Below, piece by piece: positions 35,177 to 44,395 of a stretch of 64,000 bases of DNA. The DNA is taken from assembly GCA_030448265.1 (NCBI GenBank), contig JAUJNG010000001.1, positions 214,490 to 278,489 on the forward strand, read 5' to 3'. The stretch is from Abditibacterium sp. (GTDB lineage: Bacteria; Armatimonadota; Abditibacteriia; Abditibacteriales; Abditibacteriaceae). The translations under genes were made by a program, and so were the position numbers. The notes below the pieces were generated by a model, which saw only the letters and a list, made by a program, of their open reading frames with translations, was not told the DNA's origin and made no database searches. Every line of letters starts with the position of its first letter. Position 1 is the stretch's first letter.

Positions 35177-37669
35177 ATGTCACTTGTCGCTTTCTCCTCT
35201 TACTCGCCTTTGCGCCGGTCAACGCGCGCTTTGTGCTTCGGCACAGTCGCATTTGGATTGTTTTCACAGACATCCATTAACTCACACGCTCAACCCCCCG
35301 ATCCTCCCACTCCGCGTCAGCGCGCCGAGCAGCGGATGCAAAAGATGCGCGAAGAGATGCAAGCCCGGATGCGGGCTCCTCGACCTCCCGAAGTTCAATC
35401 GCGAGCGCTCTCCCACGATGGCAAGATCGCCGTTAGCTACAGCTCGACTGGAAGCGTCACACTGTGGGATGCCATCACAGGCAAAGATTTGCGCACCCTC
35501 TTGGCTTACGATGCGACGTCGCACTTGCTCTCATCCACTCGAACCACCTTTTCACCCAATAATCAGTTGATCTTCACCCTCGGCCAGATCAAGCAAAAAG
35601 TCGAGCCTGGAGCGATAGCCCAGATCTCAAACAGTGGGGTAAACGAAACCATTCAGGGCAAGCTGTGGGATGTGAAGACTGGGCAATTGTTGTGGACATT
35701 GCCGGAAATGAACGATGGCGTCAAATGGAGCACGGCAGTCAACACCGCGGCGTTCTCGCCCGATGGCAAATTATTAGCGACCAAAGCCCGCTATGGCCCG
35801 ATTCACTTGTGGGACACGGGAACCGGCAAACTAATGCGGACTCTGACAGTGCCGTTCATCAACATGGACGCCCTTGCGTTCTCGCCCGATGGAAAAACAC
35901 TCGCGGGAGGCGGTTATCATTTTCCCTCCTACAGCAGCGAGATCCTACTCTGGGACGTGGCCAGCGGCGAGCTGGAACGCAGTCTGAAGCATCCCGACAA
36001 TGCGCTGGGCACCCAGATTACAACCATCGCGTTTTCACCCAACGGAAAGCTGCTTGCCACCGGGGGAGGCGTTGGAAAATACGAGAAAATCAACGAGGCA
36101 TCAGGGCGATTCAACGCTCGATACGGTGCAGCTCAACTCTGGGATGTCAAAAGTGGCGTCCTCCTCACCACCGTGGGGCGACCGGTGCATCGCAATCTGG
36201 TGACGGCGCTCACTTTTTCCCCCGATGGAGCGCGCATCGCAACCGGCAGCCTGGATCAAACCGTGGGCCTGTGGGACACCCGAAGAGGAATGTTACAGGG
36301 GAGCGCAACGTTTTACGGCAGCAGAACAGAAAATTTAGCCCCTGAAGCCAAAGCCCCGGAGGGCGAGAAAGCTAAGCCGACGGGTATTGGCGTGCAAGAT
36401 CTGGCGTTTTCGAGCAACGGGCAAGTGCTTAATATTTTGAGCAATAACAAAGCGGCGCGCGCTTGGGATGTTGCATCTCCTTCGCCCCAAAGCGACCCGA
36501 TCCGCCGTGTCATCCCCGGCAGCAATGCGGCTTACGCTTCCTTCGCGTTTGCTCCCAATGGCCAGGGGTTGGTCAGCGGCGATCACGACAAGAAGGTGCG
36601 GTTCTGGAAGATGGACAACCAGGAGGAAACCGAGTCTTTCATTGCTCATAGTGATGCTGTCACACAAGTCGCTCTGGCGCCTTTGGCGCCCGATGAACCC
36701 GCTTACTCCCGCAAGCCCCCATTATTGGCGACAGCCAGCAGATTAATGAAATGGACGAAAACGGGCCCAAACTCGGGAGCAGGATATACGACGGGCTTTG
36801 AGGTCAAGCTGTGGAACTCTCAAAGCCATGAGTTGCAGCGCACTTTGACTGTTCCAGAATTAACCCTCACATCTCTAGCGATTTCACCGGGAGGGGAATG
36901 GGTAGCTGCCGCGGGTGGAAAGGTTGGCCCCCTTCCGCAAGGCTCAGTTACGCAAGGCGCCGTTGCCGGAAACGATGGTGCCGGCGTGGGTGTCGGCGTT
37001 TTTATTGGCGGGCCCGCTAACCCCAACGAACCCGCCGACATGAGAGAGGAGGTCACGGGTGTCGTTATGCTGTGGAATGCGACGACCGGCGAACTCAAGC
37101 AAAAATTCACGGTTGTAGATGAAATTCCATCGGATATAGCCTTCTCCGCCGATGGTAGTCTGCTGGCGAGCGACGGCAACCGGGCAGGAGTGGCGATCTG
37201 GAGAACAGCGACAGGTGAGGCTGTGGCCAGTTTTGATGAAGATCGTTTGCCGCCCCTTAAGCCAGGTCACCGCCGAGTAGTGACCTACGGAACTCCAGTG
37301 AGCAAAACGACTCTGGCTTTCACTCCAGACGGCGCCCGACTCGCACGCAGCCGCAAGGGAGACGTCAAACTGTGGGATGTTCAAACCGGCGCTCTAATCA
37401 GCACCTTGACCGATCCCGAAGCTCCTCAAAATAGCGAAACTGACCTTATGGCGCTCACCCCTGACGGTAAGACCCTGGCAACTGCAGGTTCATTTCAGCC
37501 ATTGAAGCTGTGGGATGTTACCAACGGCAAGATACTGTGGAAATCTACCGAGAAGACTCCCGTTTCGATGATCGAGATGGCGCCCAACGGGAAAACCCTG
37601 GCCACGGGCGGTGGGGGCGAAATTCGGCTGTGGAACATAACCCAGGCCGCACAAGGTATCGTGAAATGA
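35177..37669 (+). CDS. Large exported WD40 repeat protein
   Basis: An 830-residue protein. I start at the ATG at 35177 (the frame also has a TTG at 35165). A signal peptide ends in SINSHAQPP; a charged Arg/Glu/Met helical stretch follows (about residues 40-75). Then come WD40 blades throughout, with SVTLWDAITG, GKLWDVKTG, IHLWDTGTG, ILLWDVASG, AQLWDVKSG, VGLWDTRRG, VRFWKM, VKLWDVQTG, LKLWDVTNG and IRLWNI; FSPDGK precedes most. Probably two propellers. Likely an extracytoplasmic scaffold or binding protein. A strong terminator follows, and direct repeats flank the gene, suggesting it moved as a unit. Confidence 0.85.
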   Translation: MSLVAFSSYSPLRRSTRALCFGTVAFGLFSQTSINSHAQPPDPPTPRQRAEQRMQKMREEMQARMRAPRPPEVQSRALSHDGKIAVSYSSTGSVTLWDAITGKDLRTLLAYDATSHLLSSTRTTFSPNNQLIFTLGQIKQKVEPGAIAQISNSGVNETIQGKLWDVKTGQLLWTLPEMNDGVKWSTAVNTAAFSPDGKLLATKARYGPIHLWDTGTGKLMRTLTVPFINMDALAFSPDGKTLAGGGYHFPSYSSEILLWDVASGELERSLKHPDNALGTQITTIAFSPNGKLLATGGGVGKYEKINEASGRFNARYGAAQLWDVKSGVLLTTVGRPVHRNLVTALTFSPDGARIATGSLDQTVGLWDTRRGMLQGSATFYGSRTENLAPEAKAPEGEKAKPTGIGVQDLAFSSNGQVLNILSNNKAARAWDVASPSPQSDPIRRVIPGSNAAYASFAFAPNGQGLVSGDHDKKVRFWKMDNQEETESFIAHSDAVTQVALAPLAPDEPAYSRKPPLLATASRLMKWTKTGPNSGAGYTTGFEVKLWNSQSHELQRTLTVPELTLTSLAISPGGEWVAAAGGKVGPLPQGSVTQGAVAGNDGAGVGVGVFIGGPANPNEPADMREEVTGVVMLWNATTGELKQKFTVVDEIPSDIAFSADGSLLASDGNRAGVAIWRTATGEAVASFDEDRLPPLKPGHRRVVTYGTPVSKTTLAFTPDGARLARSRKGDVKLWDVQTGALISTLTDPEAPQNSETDLMALTPDGKTLATAGSFQPLKLWDVTNGKILWKSTEKTPVSMIEMAPNGKTLATGGGGEIRLWNITQAAQGIVK

Positions 37670-37700
37670 CAGGCTACTTAGTGCAAACACACGGTTTGAC

Positions 37701-37709
37701 GATATGAGT
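37701..37709 (+). promoter_or_regulatory. Copy of the dispersed GATATGAGT motif before a terminator
   Basis: CAAAC and GTTTG form a small stem before ACGATATGAGT; the terminator stem begins 6 nt later. Position is downstream of the WD40 gene. Confidence 0.5.
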
Positions 37710-37714
37710 TGCGC

Positions 37715-37750
37715 TCAAAAGCCGCCTGCGACATCGCAGGCGGCTTTTGA
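37715..37750 (+). terminator. Rho-independent terminator after the WD40 gene
   Basis: A perfect 16-bp stem, 37715-37730 with 37735-37750, loop ACAT. The 3' arm contains CGGCTTTTGA. One of the strongest stems in the window. Confidence 0.85.
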
Positions 37751-37819
37751 CTGAGTGTGGCTCGGATGCAAAGATGGGATCACCGGATGCTGAGGTCAAC
37801 TGCTTTGGATGCGCCTTGA

Positions 37820-38000
37820 AATAGCGCTAGCTCACGATATAGCGGCGCGAGTCCGGAAAGCGCTTCGAGATGCCTTCCGTGGCCAAGGAAACACATCGCC
37901 GTATGTCACTGCGCCCGGTTAAGCCTGCCGCGTTCAGAACGAGACACGACCACTAAATGGCAATCTTGATCTGTAAATCGCAACCGCAAATGCCTGGCTC
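37820..38000 (+). repeat. Direct repeat flanking the WD40 gene, right copy
   Basis: GAAATAGCGCTAGCTCACGA, then ATAGCGGCGCGAGTCCGGAA and GCGCTTCGAGATGCCT, followed by CATCGCCGTATG and GCAACCGCAAATGC. Same orientation and order as 34846-35000. Confidence 0.55.
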
Positions 38001-38681
38001 CGTTAGCGTGTTCCCAGGCCGAGCTTGAACAGAACTCAAAGTGTGAGTTTGGCTGCGAACGTCGCTCAAGAGCTAAAGGCCAACGTGACTGGCTTGACCT
38101 GACTCGCTCGGAATCGATCGAGAGTTCGCGGTGGGCGTCAATGTGCCCGAGGAAATCCCAAAAGCCCAGGAAAATGGCTCGTCGGCGCAAGAAGAGGCAC
38201 TCCCGCATTGCGACTAACTCCAGGGCCGTAACCATTCGAGCGCTCCACAAGTGGTGGCAGCGTTCGAGAGAGTTCGGAGAGATGGAGTAGGGCGGTGCAA
38301 AACAACAGTTCGCTTCACAGACTGCTCGGGTCTTCGGGCATCTCAGTGTGATGCCAACTTCGAATTGAAAGCGGTCATGTTGGAAACGAGATCGAAAGTG
38401 TCGAGATCGAAAGTGTCGAGATCGAAACCGAAAGCGTTGGGAGCGAAAGAGCCTTAGATCGCGGCGACTGCTGCGTCCCAGAGGCGGGCGAGGCGGATTC
38501 CCAAGAGAGCGTTCAATTGTCAAGGTGCAAGAGATTTCAAATTGGCTGCCGAGGTGGGCGAACCGAAGAGAAATCTCATTGGGTGAGGCGGGTGCGGCGA
38601 CTGGCGAGAGGACTTCCCGCGAAAGAGAACCTGAAAACCTGAGAAACCGGGGCCAGCATCTCTGCCGCAAAAGAAACTTTT
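38001..38681 (+). other. Intergenic region with a short tandem repeat
   Basis: About 680 nt with no supported gene. Long frames on the minus strand have low-complexity Arg/Phe/Ser composition. Contains the 15-bp tandem repeat at 38387-38431. Confidence 0.45.
38387..38431 (+). repeat. 15-bp tandem repeat, three units
   Basis: CGAGATCGAAAGTGT twice, then CGAGATCGAAACCGA. A typical slippage array. Confidence 0.8.
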
Positions 38682-39239
38682 TCAAACTTTCTTTTTAGTT
38701 TTTAAACACCCGTGTGCTTTTAAGTTTTCTGGTATCCCCTTCGCGGGAAGGGATTCTTCTTCTACATTCGTAGCAGCAGCATTGTTGGCGTGAGCATTGT
38801 CGTCATGAGCATTGCTATTCTCCTGATTATTATTTTCTTCTTTATCGGTTTCTGAATTAAAAGGCCAAGCGTAGAGATCCCCTTCTCTAGCCTCGGATGT
38901 GTGGAGTCGGACATCTCCATCAGCGCCCGCGCCAGGGCTGTCCAGTACTGGGGTCCAGAAAATCTGGATGGAAGAGCGCAATCCGGGGGTGTGGCATTTG
39001 CCATTTGCCCACATTCCCTCCTTCTCCACCATGTTCCGGCTGTAGCGCTCCGGGGCGGGGATCTCGTCTCTTGGAATCCAATACGAAAAGTGAAACACAC
39101 GAAAAATTCCGTGAAAATCCCCAGAAATCAGCTTTTTCTTTTGGTTTGGATTCTGGGCCGAAGCCCGCACTCGCGACGGCAACCGCACCGGACAACTCGT
39201 TAGTGCCCACAAGCCGAACGCCCACAATCCCCGCCTCAC
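38682..39239 (-). CDS. Hypothetical protein of the integrated element
   Basis: A 185-residue frame. The middle (about residues 50-135) looks protein-like: FSYWIPRDEIPAPERYSRN, CHTPGLRSSIQIFWTPVLD, GDVRLHTSEAREGDLYAWP; the C-terminus is a low-complexity Asn/Glu/His stretch. Start is unclear; an ATG at 39032 is an alternative. No family recognised. It lies between the WD40 gene and the recombinase, in the same repeat-rich zone. Confidence 0.4.
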   Translation of the reverse strand: MRRGLWAFGLWALTSCPVRLPSRVRASAQNPNQKKKLISGDFHGIFRVFHFSYWIPRDEIPAPERYSRNMVEKEGMWANGKCHTPGLRSSIQIFWTPVLDSPGAGADGDVRLHTSEAREGDLYAWPFNSETDKEENNNQENSNAHDDNAHANNAAATNVEEESLPAKGIPENLKAHGCLKTKKKV

Positions 39240-39560
39240 TGGCGCCTCAAAGCGCTACCAAACCCCACACGCCGAAGGTGCAGGAGCTACCGCCACGAGC
39301 CGCCGGAGCTACCGCTACAATAGCGTTCGAACACACTCGCAAAACCCCGAAAACGGCTTCCAGACAACACAGAAGGGGCGCAGACGCTACCGCAACGGTA
39401 GCGCCACAACCCCGCTTTACGCGTAGAGAGCTACCTAAGCTACCGCCACGAACCCACTTCCGAAACTAACCCCCCAAAAAGACCTCTTTTCCCCTTAATT
39501 TTTCCAAAATAATATCGCAACGGTAGCTATGGCACCTCGGCGGTAGCTCCAGGGATCCAG
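39230..39560 (+). repeat. GGTAGC/GCTACC inverted-repeat region, right block
   Basis: At least eight GCTACC or GGTAGC boxes, including GCTACCGCAACGGTAGCGCC near 39388. The stretch from GCTACCGCCACGAACCC (39437) through TTCCGAAACTAACCCCC, CTCTTTTCCCC and CGCAACGGTAGC repeats the filler seen at 33937-34025. The left and right blocks bracket about 5.2 kb holding the motif cluster and the WD40 gene. Confidence 0.65.
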
Positions 39561-39687
39561 TAGCTGCAGCGCCAAAGAATTCGTGACTCACGCCCAATGT
39601 TGCTCTGTGAAATCTCGCCCAGCAAAGCCTCCCCCCTGCTGAAACTCCAGAAATTTTCGACACGTAGGAAAACGTGGATTCTTTCAC

Positions 39688-41760
39688 ATGATCAACAACA
39701 CGCCCGCCCCAACCCCCGCTCCGCACGCTCCCGCTCCAACAAATAGCCGCACGGAGGTAGCACCGCCAACAGCACCGCTTCGCGTCGTCGGTTACGCGCG
39801 CGTTTCGACCGACCTGCAGCGCGAGAAAGAAACGATTCGCACCCAGGTCGAACTCATCGAGCAGTTCTGTCAGGAAAAGGGCCACACCCTGGTCGAGACT
39901 TACTGCGACGACGGGGTGAGCGGCACCACGCATTTGCAAGACAGGCCCGCCGGTGCGCGTTTGCTTCAAGACGCTCGCGCTGGAAAGTTCGCGGCCATTA
40001 TCGTCTATAAAGCGGATCGCCTCGGGCGTTCGGCGCTTGTTAACGAGACCATCGTGGACGAAATGCATGGCAAGTTGGGCATCGACTTCATCGGCATCGC
40101 GGAGCAGATCGACCTCAGTACACCGATTGGGTCTGCTATGTTCACGTTTCAGAGCGCCATTGGAAAGCTCGAACGCGAGAACACGCTGCAACGCTCGCGC
40201 GACGCGACCCTGCGGCTCGCCCGCGAGGGCGCCTGGCTCGGGGGAATTGTGCCTTACGGCTACAGAATTTCGGGCAAAGAGCGCAGCGCCAGGCTCGTGG
40301 TGTCGGACGAGCAGATCGCGGGGCTGGGCATGAGCGAAGCCGACGTGGTGCGCATGATTTATGAGGTGTCGGCAGAGCTTGGCGCCACCTGCATCGAGAT
40401 CGCAAAGCGGCTCAATGACATGGGCGTGCCAACCTCTTACACGCGCGATGAGAGAACGGTTCTGCGGGGCAAGCGCCGCGAGAAGACGGCGGGGCTATGG
40501 ACATCGGGGCGGGTGAGGAACACGCTCATCGAAAAGACCTACAAGGGCATCCACGTCTGGGGCAAGCGCGGCTCCAAGTGTCGGGTCAAAGGCGCCGCGC
40601 ACGTAACCATCGAAAGAGCGGTGCCCTCCATTGTGGACGCGGACACCTGGCAGCGGGCGCAAAACACCCTGCGAAACAACTCGCTCTCCAGGCCCGACAT
40701 CGTCAAAAGGGCGTATCTGCTGCGCGGGCTGATGAAGTGCGGCGAGTGCGCCCGCAGCTTTGTCGGCACCGTCAGCGAGGGGCGAAGAGTGGAGCTGTCG
40801 AGTGATGCTGAACTCTCGGGCGCCGAGGTTCGCGGCGATCTGGTTCTCAAGAGCTACTACATCTGCAACGGCAAGAACGCCTCGCAGCGCAGGCTAAAGG
40901 AGACCGGCTTAACCAGCGCGAAGTGCCCGTCGGGCTACCTGAGGGCCGTGGATGCCGAGAGCGCGGTGTGGGCGCAGGTGCTGGGCTTCATCACGGCTCC
41001 CGATGCGGTGCTCTGCGAACTTGGAGAGAAGCTCGCGAAACGCGGCGGTGATGCGGGTGCCGTCGAGAAGGAGCTGGCGCGCATTGAGGCGGAAGTTGCC
41101 GAGCGCGATGCGCAACGGGCGATGCTCTTCAGGCTCTTTCGCAAGGGCAGCATCTCCGAAAGCGATCTTGAGCGCCAACTCGCCGAAACGGTCGAGGAAG
41201 AGAAGGCGCTGAACCTGGAAGCCGAACGCCTGCGCGGCGCGGTGAAACTGGCGGGCGGCGCCAAAGAGTCGCTGGAGAGTGTGAAAGGGTTTCTGGAGAA
41301 GCTGGCATCCATGCTGGATCCAGAGGGCGCGGCTCAAGTGAGTTGGGAGACCAGGCGGCGTGTCATCGAATCGCTGGTGGAGAAGATCTGCGTGCACTCG
41401 CATCTCGACCCGACCGACTCTCGCGGGCGCCGGCGCATTCACACGTTGTGCATCAAATACAACTTCGAGGATCCGCGCCCGAGCGCCGGAAGCGCAAACG
41501 GTCTGGTGCTGGAAAAAGAGCTGGTCGTGGGTGGCGAGATGCAAACGCTGCGGCGCGACTCCAACGCGGGTCTGGTGCGCGCCGTGCTGGAAAGCGCGCC
41601 CGACCTCACGCTGGGTGCGCTGCGAGCAAAACTTGAGAAAGAGCATGGACTCAAACTCAGCCCTGCCAGCCTCAGCCGGCTTCGGGCCCAGGTGGGCATG
41701 GCCCCCGACAACCTCTACACACGGGCCTCACGGGCGCGCAAGAACATCTGGGCAGCGTAA
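39688..41760 (+). CDS. Large serine recombinase
   Basis: A 690-residue protein. After a Pro/Ala-rich 30-residue leader comes the resolvase domain (VVGYARVSTDLQ, catalytic Ser at about residue 40; YKADRLGRS; the QSAIGKLERE helix), then the recombinase domain (GYRISGKER, VRMIYEV, TLIEKTYKGI), a zinc ribbon (MKCGECARSFVG with YYICNGKNAS and KCPSGY) and a coiled-coil. A further 130 residues after the coiled-coil, ending in SLSRLRAQVGMAPDN, look like an extra DNA-binding part. It should insert or excise DNA between att sites. It probably moved the element that includes the primase and repeats. Confidence 0.93.
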   Translation: MINNTPAPTPAPHAPAPTNSRTEVAPPTAPLRVVGYARVSTDLQREKETIRTQVELIEQFCQEKGHTLVETYCDDGVSGTTHLQDRPAGARLLQDARAGKFAAIIVYKADRLGRSALVNETIVDEMHGKLGIDFIGIAEQIDLSTPIGSAMFTFQSAIGKLERENTLQRSRDATLRLAREGAWLGGIVPYGYRISGKERSARLVVSDEQIAGLGMSEADVVRMIYEVSAELGATCIEIAKRLNDMGVPTSYTRDERTVLRGKRREKTAGLWTSGRVRNTLIEKTYKGIHVWGKRGSKCRVKGAAHVTIERAVPSIVDADTWQRAQNTLRNNSLSRPDIVKRAYLLRGLMKCGECARSFVGTVSEGRRVELSSDAELSGAEVRGDLVLKSYYICNGKNASQRRLKETGLTSAKCPSGYLRAVDAESAVWAQVLGFITAPDAVLCELGEKLAKRGGDAGAVEKELARIEAEVAERDAQRAMLFRLFRKGSISESDLERQLAETVEEEKALNLEAERLRGAVKLAGGAKESLESVKGFLEKLASMLDPEGAAQVSWETRRRVIESLVEKICVHSHLDPTDSRGRRRIHTLCIKYNFEDPRPSAGSANGLVLEKELVVGGEMQTLRRDSNAGLVRAVLESAPDLTLGALRAKLEKEHGLKLSPASLSRLRAQVGMAPDNLYTRASRARKNIWAA

Positions 41761-41800
41761 AGGGGGCAGAAAGTAGGTCGGATGTGCTTCGCGATGCTGC

Positions 41801-43150
41801 CTATTTGGCCCCGGCCCCACCGAGCAAAGTCACGTTCAGGCTGCCACCCTTGAACAGCATTTCTTCGAGCGCTGCGTTCACGTCAGCGACGCTGATTTGC
41901 GGGTCATGGCTGTTGCGCTCCAGCCAGAACTGCACCGAACGACGCATGAGTTCCTTCATGAACGAGGCGCTCACGCCTTCGGTCCGCTCGACGATGGCGG
42001 CCAGGACGTCTTCCGAAAGCGTCATCTCGCGCCCGTAAATTTGGGCGAGTTTGGCGCGGTTTTGAGCATCGGGGGCCGGGAACTCAATGGCCTGGTCAAT
42101 GCGTCCCGGTCGCGAAGCGAGGGCGCCTTCAAGAGATTCGGGTCGGTTGGTGGTAAGGATAAACATGACCTGAGCGTCCTCTTTGAGCCCATCCATTTCG
42201 TTAAGCAGCTTGTTGAGCATGACCTCCTCGAAGGGGGTATCCATAGAGGTCCGGCTGCGGGCAATGAGGTCGGCGTCCTCAATCACCACGATGCTGGGTT
42301 GTAACAGGCGCGCGAGCGTCATATATTCGGGCAACAACGCGACCTGCTCGGCGGTGATGAGCAGGGTCGTGTGCTCCGGAAGCACATCCGCTAAATAGCG
42401 GATGGTGAAGGTTTTGCCCGTTCCCGGCGGCCCGTAAAAAAGCACGCCCTTTTTCACCGACTGACCATACTCTTTCATTTGGACGTGCTGTTTGCAAAAC
42501 CCGATAATGTTGCGCTCTAAGAGTTCGATGGTCTCATCGGGCAAAACCAGATCTTCGCGCTTCACTGGCGCAAGGCGGTGAACAGTGATGCCTCCCGAGT
42601 GGCCGTTATAACCACGAGTCAGTTCGAGGGAGAGGACTTTGCCGCGAAACGACTTTGACTGTGCCACCGCCTGTTCCAGGCGACGGTAAAACCGGTCAGC
42701 TATCGTCTGGCTCTGCTGGGTACCGCCATGGGCGAGGAAGAACTGAATGCCCGGGGGTTCTCCGCAATGCGGAGAAGTCGGCACCATCAGCAGGGCGTAC
42801 AGCTCTCCTTCAGTTTTGAGCAACCAAAACCCTGTTTGCAGACAGTTCACTGGTTGATCCTCACCTATATCGACAGGCTCGTATTCCTGCGGCGCAATTT
42901 CGGCGGCCTGACCATCTGCCGCAATGAGCGAACCGAAATCCATGCCCATGAAGGCCTGCTCAGATCTGACGCCGCTAAAGTGAACGACCTCGACCCAAGC
43001 ATCGAAGATTTCCTCTAAGGCCATCTGCAAATCTGGGCGCACGCGGGCCACGAACAGGCGGGTCGTGACCGTAAGAGCAGAGGGGGACGTCGGGCGAAAA
43101 TGTGTGGCCAGCAGGGAGTAAGGCGTGTTTTTACGGCGCGAACGAAACAT
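41801..43150 (-). CDS. AAA+ ATPase (FtsH/CDC48-like ATPase domain)
   Basis: A 449-residue protein. The N-terminal 200 residues are a family-specific domain without recognisable motifs; the AAA module follows: Walker A GPPGTGKT at 240-247, Walker B SIVVIEDADLI, sensor 1 ILTTNRPE, arginine finger in ASRPGRIDQA. No protease domain or membrane segment is present. Proteins of this layout are probably unfoldases or remodelling ATPases. Start at 43150; the first residues (MFRSRRKN) lie just after AGGCTCC. It lies convergent with the recombinase gene, 40 nt away. Confidence 0.85.
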   Translation of the reverse strand: MFRSRRKNTPYSLLATHFRPTSPSALTVTTRLFVARVRPDLQMALEEIFDAWVEVVHFSGVRSEQAFMGMDFGSLIAADGQAAEIAPQEYEPVDIGEDQPVNCLQTGFWLLKTEGELYALLMVPTSPHCGEPPGIQFFLAHGGTQQSQTIADRFYRRLEQAVAQSKSFRGKVLSLELTRGYNGHSGGITVHRLAPVKREDLVLPDETIELLERNIIGFCKQHVQMKEYGQSVKKGVLFYGPPGTGKTFTIRYLADVLPEHTTLLITAEQVALLPEYMTLARLLQPSIVVIEDADLIARSRTSMDTPFEEVMLNKLLNEMDGLKEDAQVMFILTTNRPESLEGALASRPGRIDQAIEFPAPDAQNRAKLAQIYGREMTLSEDVLAAIVERTEGVSASFMKELMRRSVQFWLERNSHDPQISVADVNAALEEMLFKGGSLNVTLLGGAGAK

Positions 43151-43364
43151 AAATAGGAGCCTCCCAAACGGACTTTACCTCAATTGGCTGACTCTTGGAT
43201 GGGAGTGACGCGGGTGCGGCGCGCCGTTTTGCTTTTGAACTTTCAATTTCCCAAGTTGTTGATTGTATGTATGTCCGTGCGGGTTCCTGCTTGGTGGGAG
43301 CGAAAGTTTCGGCAACTCGAACGGGGGCAAGGGCGAGAACAAGCCCTGCACCTGCACCGCACCG

Positions 43365-43800
43365 CACCGCAGATCAGGCGCTATCTTGCGCGGATAAGCG
43401 GGCCGCTCGTTGACCGCATCGACATCCACATCGAGGTGCCAAGGCTGTCTTCCGAGGAGCTAATGAGCAAGCGCGCGGGCGAAAGCTCAGCGGCGGTGCG
43501 AGGTCGGGTGTGCGGGGCCAGGCAGAGGCAGATGGAGCGGATGCGAGGCGACGGGTTGACTTCGAACGGGCAGATGAAGGCGAAGCAGCTGCGGGTCTAC
43601 TGCGACATGGACGCGGGCACCAAAGACTTGCTCAAAGCCGCGATCAACCAGTTTGGTCTATCGGGGCGAGGCTACGACCGGATTCTTAAAGTGAGCCGCA
43701 CCATCGCCGACCTTGAAGACAGCGAGAAGATCGAGCTCCATCACGTCGCCGAAGCGATCAACTACCACGGACAGACGCTCAGGTTTTGGATGCGCGGGGT
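43365..43800 (+). pseudogene. comM (Mg-chelatase-like) C-terminal fragment
   Basis: The frame reads IRRYLARISGPLVDRIDIHI, then EVPRLSSEELMSKRAGESS, RVYCDMDAGTKDLLKAA and GLSGRGYDRILKVSRTIADL, ending HHVAEAINYHG. This is the C-terminal domain of ComM/YifB, an AAA+ protein of DNA uptake. The ATPase domain is absent and the end is off-pattern. The 5' part of the frame is unrelated, so it is a remnant. A second comM piece lies at 47.95 kb. Confidence 0.75.
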
Positions 43801-43802
43801 GT

Positions 43803-44027
43803 CTATTTGCGCTTCCACTTCAACTGAAATTCGATTTCTTCCTCGTCACCCTCGCGCTCGTGTTCGATGTTAATCACGGCACTGGCGGGAACGTAAATGC
43901 GCTCACCGGCGATTTGGATCTCGAAGGGCCTACCTTGCTCCAACGCATCGGCCAGACGGCGCAGTTTCGCGATAAATTCGCCCCTCGGATACTCTTTTTC
44001 AATATCGCGTTCAGTTTTGTCCGTCAT
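43803..44027 (-). CDS. amphi-Trp domain protein
   Basis: A 74-residue protein: EKEYPRGEFIAKLRRLADAL, then GRPFEIQIAGERIYVPASA and a final EEEIEFQLKW. This helix plus beta-strand layout ending in a Trp is the amphi-Trp domain, common in bacteria and archaea, function unknown. Complete, ATG at 44027 with GGAGGATAATC just before it. Cytoplasmic. Confidence 0.75.
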   Translation of the reverse strand: MTDKTERDIEKEYPRGEFIAKLRRLADALEQGRPFEIQIAGERIYVPASAVINIEHEREGDEEEIEFQLKWKRK

Positions 44028-44080
44028 GATTATCCTCCGTGTTTTAAGATGATTACCTTGGCGGTTCGGTCGTCCCGCAG

Positions 44081-44392
44081 ATGGAGTGCGCCAGTTGCGA
44101 CGGAAAGGTTTATGTGACTCGTAGTGGTGACCTTTTGATGGTGCTCCTGCCAGCTTGGTTTGGCAAAGGCTCCAATATTCGGGGTGCTTTGATGTGTAAT
44201 CGGACGCTCACCACAGATGATGTCGAGTACGATGCCCAATTTGGCGAGACGGCGATCCAGGTTGTTTATCCTATGTGGCTTGGCCCCAATGGCCCCCACG
44301 GACCTGCAACAGGGCTCATGTTCTTCGAAAGTCTAGAGCAGAACAGGCGGGGGCAAATCAAACGCTATCAAGTGTTTAATACCCTTGACTAA
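44081..44392 (+). CDS. Hypothetical protein
   Basis: A 103-residue frame, 3 nt before the next gene. N-terminal CASCDG could bind metal; the rest has no recognised pattern (VEYDAQFGETAIQVVYPMWL). No good ribosome site at the ATG. It could be a decayed gene; the minus strand also has a frame here. Confidence 0.4.
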   Translation: MECASCDGKVYVTRSGDLLMVLLPAWFGKGSNIRGALMCNRTLTTDDVEYDAQFGETAIQVVYPMWLGPNGPHGPATGLMFFESLEQNRRGQIKRYQVFNTLD

Positions 44393-44395
44393 AGT

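Noticed and set aside
37906..38685. 259-codon minus-strand frame
   Set aside because: Low-complexity Arg/Phe/Ser composition across a tandem repeat; no ribosome site or family feature.
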